NCBI GenBank assembly: GCA_946558695.1
Contig: CAMNTQ010000007.1
Coordinates: 22,451-86,450, forward strand
DNA length: 64,000 bases
Direction: 5' to 3'
Source of the DNA: an uncultured Lachnospiraceae bacterium
Lineage (GTDB): Bacteria; Bacillota; Clostridia; Lachnospirales; Lachnospiraceae
The position numbers and the translations under genes are program-made. This document shows positions 62,958 to 64,000 of this stretch, piece by piece. The notes under the pieces were generated by a model. That model saw nothing but the letters and a program-made list of their open reading frames with translations. It did not search any database and was not told the origin of the DNA. Positions within the stretch are counted from its first letter, which is position 1; the number at the start of each line of letters is the position of its first letter.

Positions 62958-63914
62958 CTAATATTTTATGTAATTTTCGCTTTTCGGCGGGAAATCGTTA
63001 CAATCCAGACGCGGCAATTCAAGTGCCGAGTCAACACCAATCTCAGCTGCCCGTACTTCTGTAGTAAATCCTGCACATGCTCCCTGACTCTTAATATACT
63101 CAAGCACCTTCTGATTATAATCGCCGTATGGATAATTCGCTGCCCAGCATTTTCTATCGATAAATTCATCCAAAGTCTCTAATGCCATATCTACATCTTT
63201 ACGCAGCTGCTCTGGCGATAAGTTTCCCATCCAATAATGATCATAACCATGAAATCCTATAAACATACCATGCCGCTTCAAAGTTCTGATCTGCTCTTTA
63301 GTCATATAAAGTTCATACGCCAGCTTCTCCTCTGAAATACCTACATATTTTTCAAACAAATTACTTGAAATAGTATTCCTCAGTTTTTCTGGAAGAACCG
63401 TCTGGAGCATTCTTTTAACAAATATCGTCTCCTTTGCATCAAAACGATTTGCTACAGCATATTCATGGAACAATTCATCTGTCGGCGCATAATCGTATTC
63501 CATACCGCGGTAATAATCCATTTCTTTTTTTACATCTTCAGTCAGCTTGTTAATATCTGCACTGGCCAATATATAGTGAATTTTATTCACATCAAGTAAC
63601 TGATGTGTTGCAAACGTCTTCCCGGGGATAAAGAATGAACCTTGCACACCATACTCTTCCAATACAGGAAAAGCAAACGTATAATTATCCGCATATCCAT
63701 CATCAAATGTTAATAATAATGACCTGTCCGGGAGTTCATATCTTCCTCCAACTGCAGCAATGACCTGTTCCATCGTTACGATATGAAAGTGATTTTTCAT
63801 AAATTCAATCTGTTGCCGAAAAAGAGACTTATCCAATCCCTTAATATCTGGATATCGGCTATGCATTAAATCCCTTGTATAGTGGTACATTGATATGTAT
63901 AATTTGCAACACAT
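62958..63914 (-). CDS. Polysaccharide deacetylase (NodB homology domain)
   Basis: A 318-residue protein of carbohydrate esterase family 4. The metal-binding Asp pair is Asp71-Asp72 in L-T-F-D-D-G-Y-A-D-N, and His222 and His226 in G-F-H-G-Y-D-H give the rest of the site. A helical insertion (about 100-205) separates them. No signal peptide is evident, so it may act on a cytoplasmic or lipid-linked sugar. GGGGAGG lies 9-10 bp before the ATG. It is the first gene of the visible operon; more glycan genes are likely beyond the contig end. Confidence 0.88.
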   Translation of the reverse strand: MCCKLYISMYHYTRDLMHSRYPDIKGLDKSLFRQQIEFMKNHFHIVTMEQVIAAVGGRYELPDRSLLLTFDDGYADNYTFAFPVLEEYGVQGSFFIPGKTFATHQLLDVNKIHYILASADINKLTEDVKKEMDYYRGMEYDYAPTDELFHEYAVANRFDAKETIFVKRMLQTVLPEKLRNTISSNLFEKYVGISEEKLAYELYMTKEQIRTLKRHGMFIGFHGYDHYWMGNLSPEQLRKDVDMALETLDEFIDRKCWAANYPYGDYNQKVLEYIKSQGACAGFTTEVRAAEIGVDSALELPRLDCNDFPPKSENYIKY

Positions 63915-63948
63915 TTCTTCTATCCTCCCCTTTTATCTTTATCGCGTT

Positions 63949-64000
<52 letters not shown>

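Overview
The window is one end of a contig from a Gram-positive, low-to-mid GC, spore-forming anaerobe, most likely a member of the Lachnospiraceae (Clostridia). This rests on gene content and order, not on any database search: yqfC-yqfD-phoH-ybeY with a SigE-like sporulation promoter, an MreBCD-PBP2-MinDE-RodA-MgsA-DacF block, an HlyD-YggS-SepF-YlmH-LspA-RluD block, lexA divergent from a yneA-like gene, the L21-Prp-L27-Obg block with the N-terminally extended L27, and DUF4250, DUF4321 and DUF378 small proteins. Plus-strand start codons are often GTG or TTG behind clear Shine-Dalgarno sequences, and many genes overlap by 4 bp.

Layout. 1-8.7 kb: end of a PH-domain protein, HelD, then the sporulation/ribosome genes yqfCD-phoH-ybeY, a lipid-flippase-like exporter and small proteins. 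8.2-11.8 kb: folate cyclo-ligase, DUF4250, MiaB, a 5'-truncated MFS transporter pseudogene and a CmpB-type membrane protein. 11.8-18.1 kb: mutS-mutL, a 186-bp palindromic MITE-like element, miaA, a small unknown protein, and a remnant of an Ig-like domain. 18.1-23.1 kb: a RelB/RelE toxin-antitoxin pair with a likely operator, a PLP enzyme and two FAD oxidoreductases. 23.1-33.2 kb: RadC and the cell-shape and division-site genes (mreBCD, a very large PBP2, minDE, rodA), an MgsA-like protein with an altered active site, and a D,D-carboxypeptidase. 33.2-40.3 kb: radical SAM protein, HlyD-like adaptor, yggS, sepF, ylmH, lspA, rluD and a kinase-like protein. 40.3-48.2 kb is mostly minus strand: ttcA, xerS, the SOS pair yneA/lexA, rsfS-yqeK-nadD-yhbY, obgE, rpmA-prp-rplU.

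Accessory region. From about 48.2 kb to the end all genes are on the minus strand and the sequence becomes visibly AT-richer. In the direction of transcription (from high to low coordinates) it holds a polysaccharide deacetylase, an acyl carrier protein, a MaoC hydratase, an SDR, a GNAT-type protein and an FkbH-like protein, which together look like a pathway making an acyl group on a carrier protein for a surface glycan. A strong terminator follows. Then comes a translationally coupled three-gene unit: a 1977-residue protein with two phosphoribosyltransferase-like segments and a C-terminal GHKL ATPase domain, a stand-alone phospho-acceptor receiver domain, and a DUF2971 protein. Finally rfbA-rfbB make dTDP-4-keto-6-deoxyglucose. 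The three-gene unit is the strongest candidate for an undescribed signalling or defence system.

The last 50 bases are a pure G run that is best read as a sequencing or assembly artefact at a contig end. No tRNA, rRNA, CRISPR array, complete insertion sequence or prophage was recognised.
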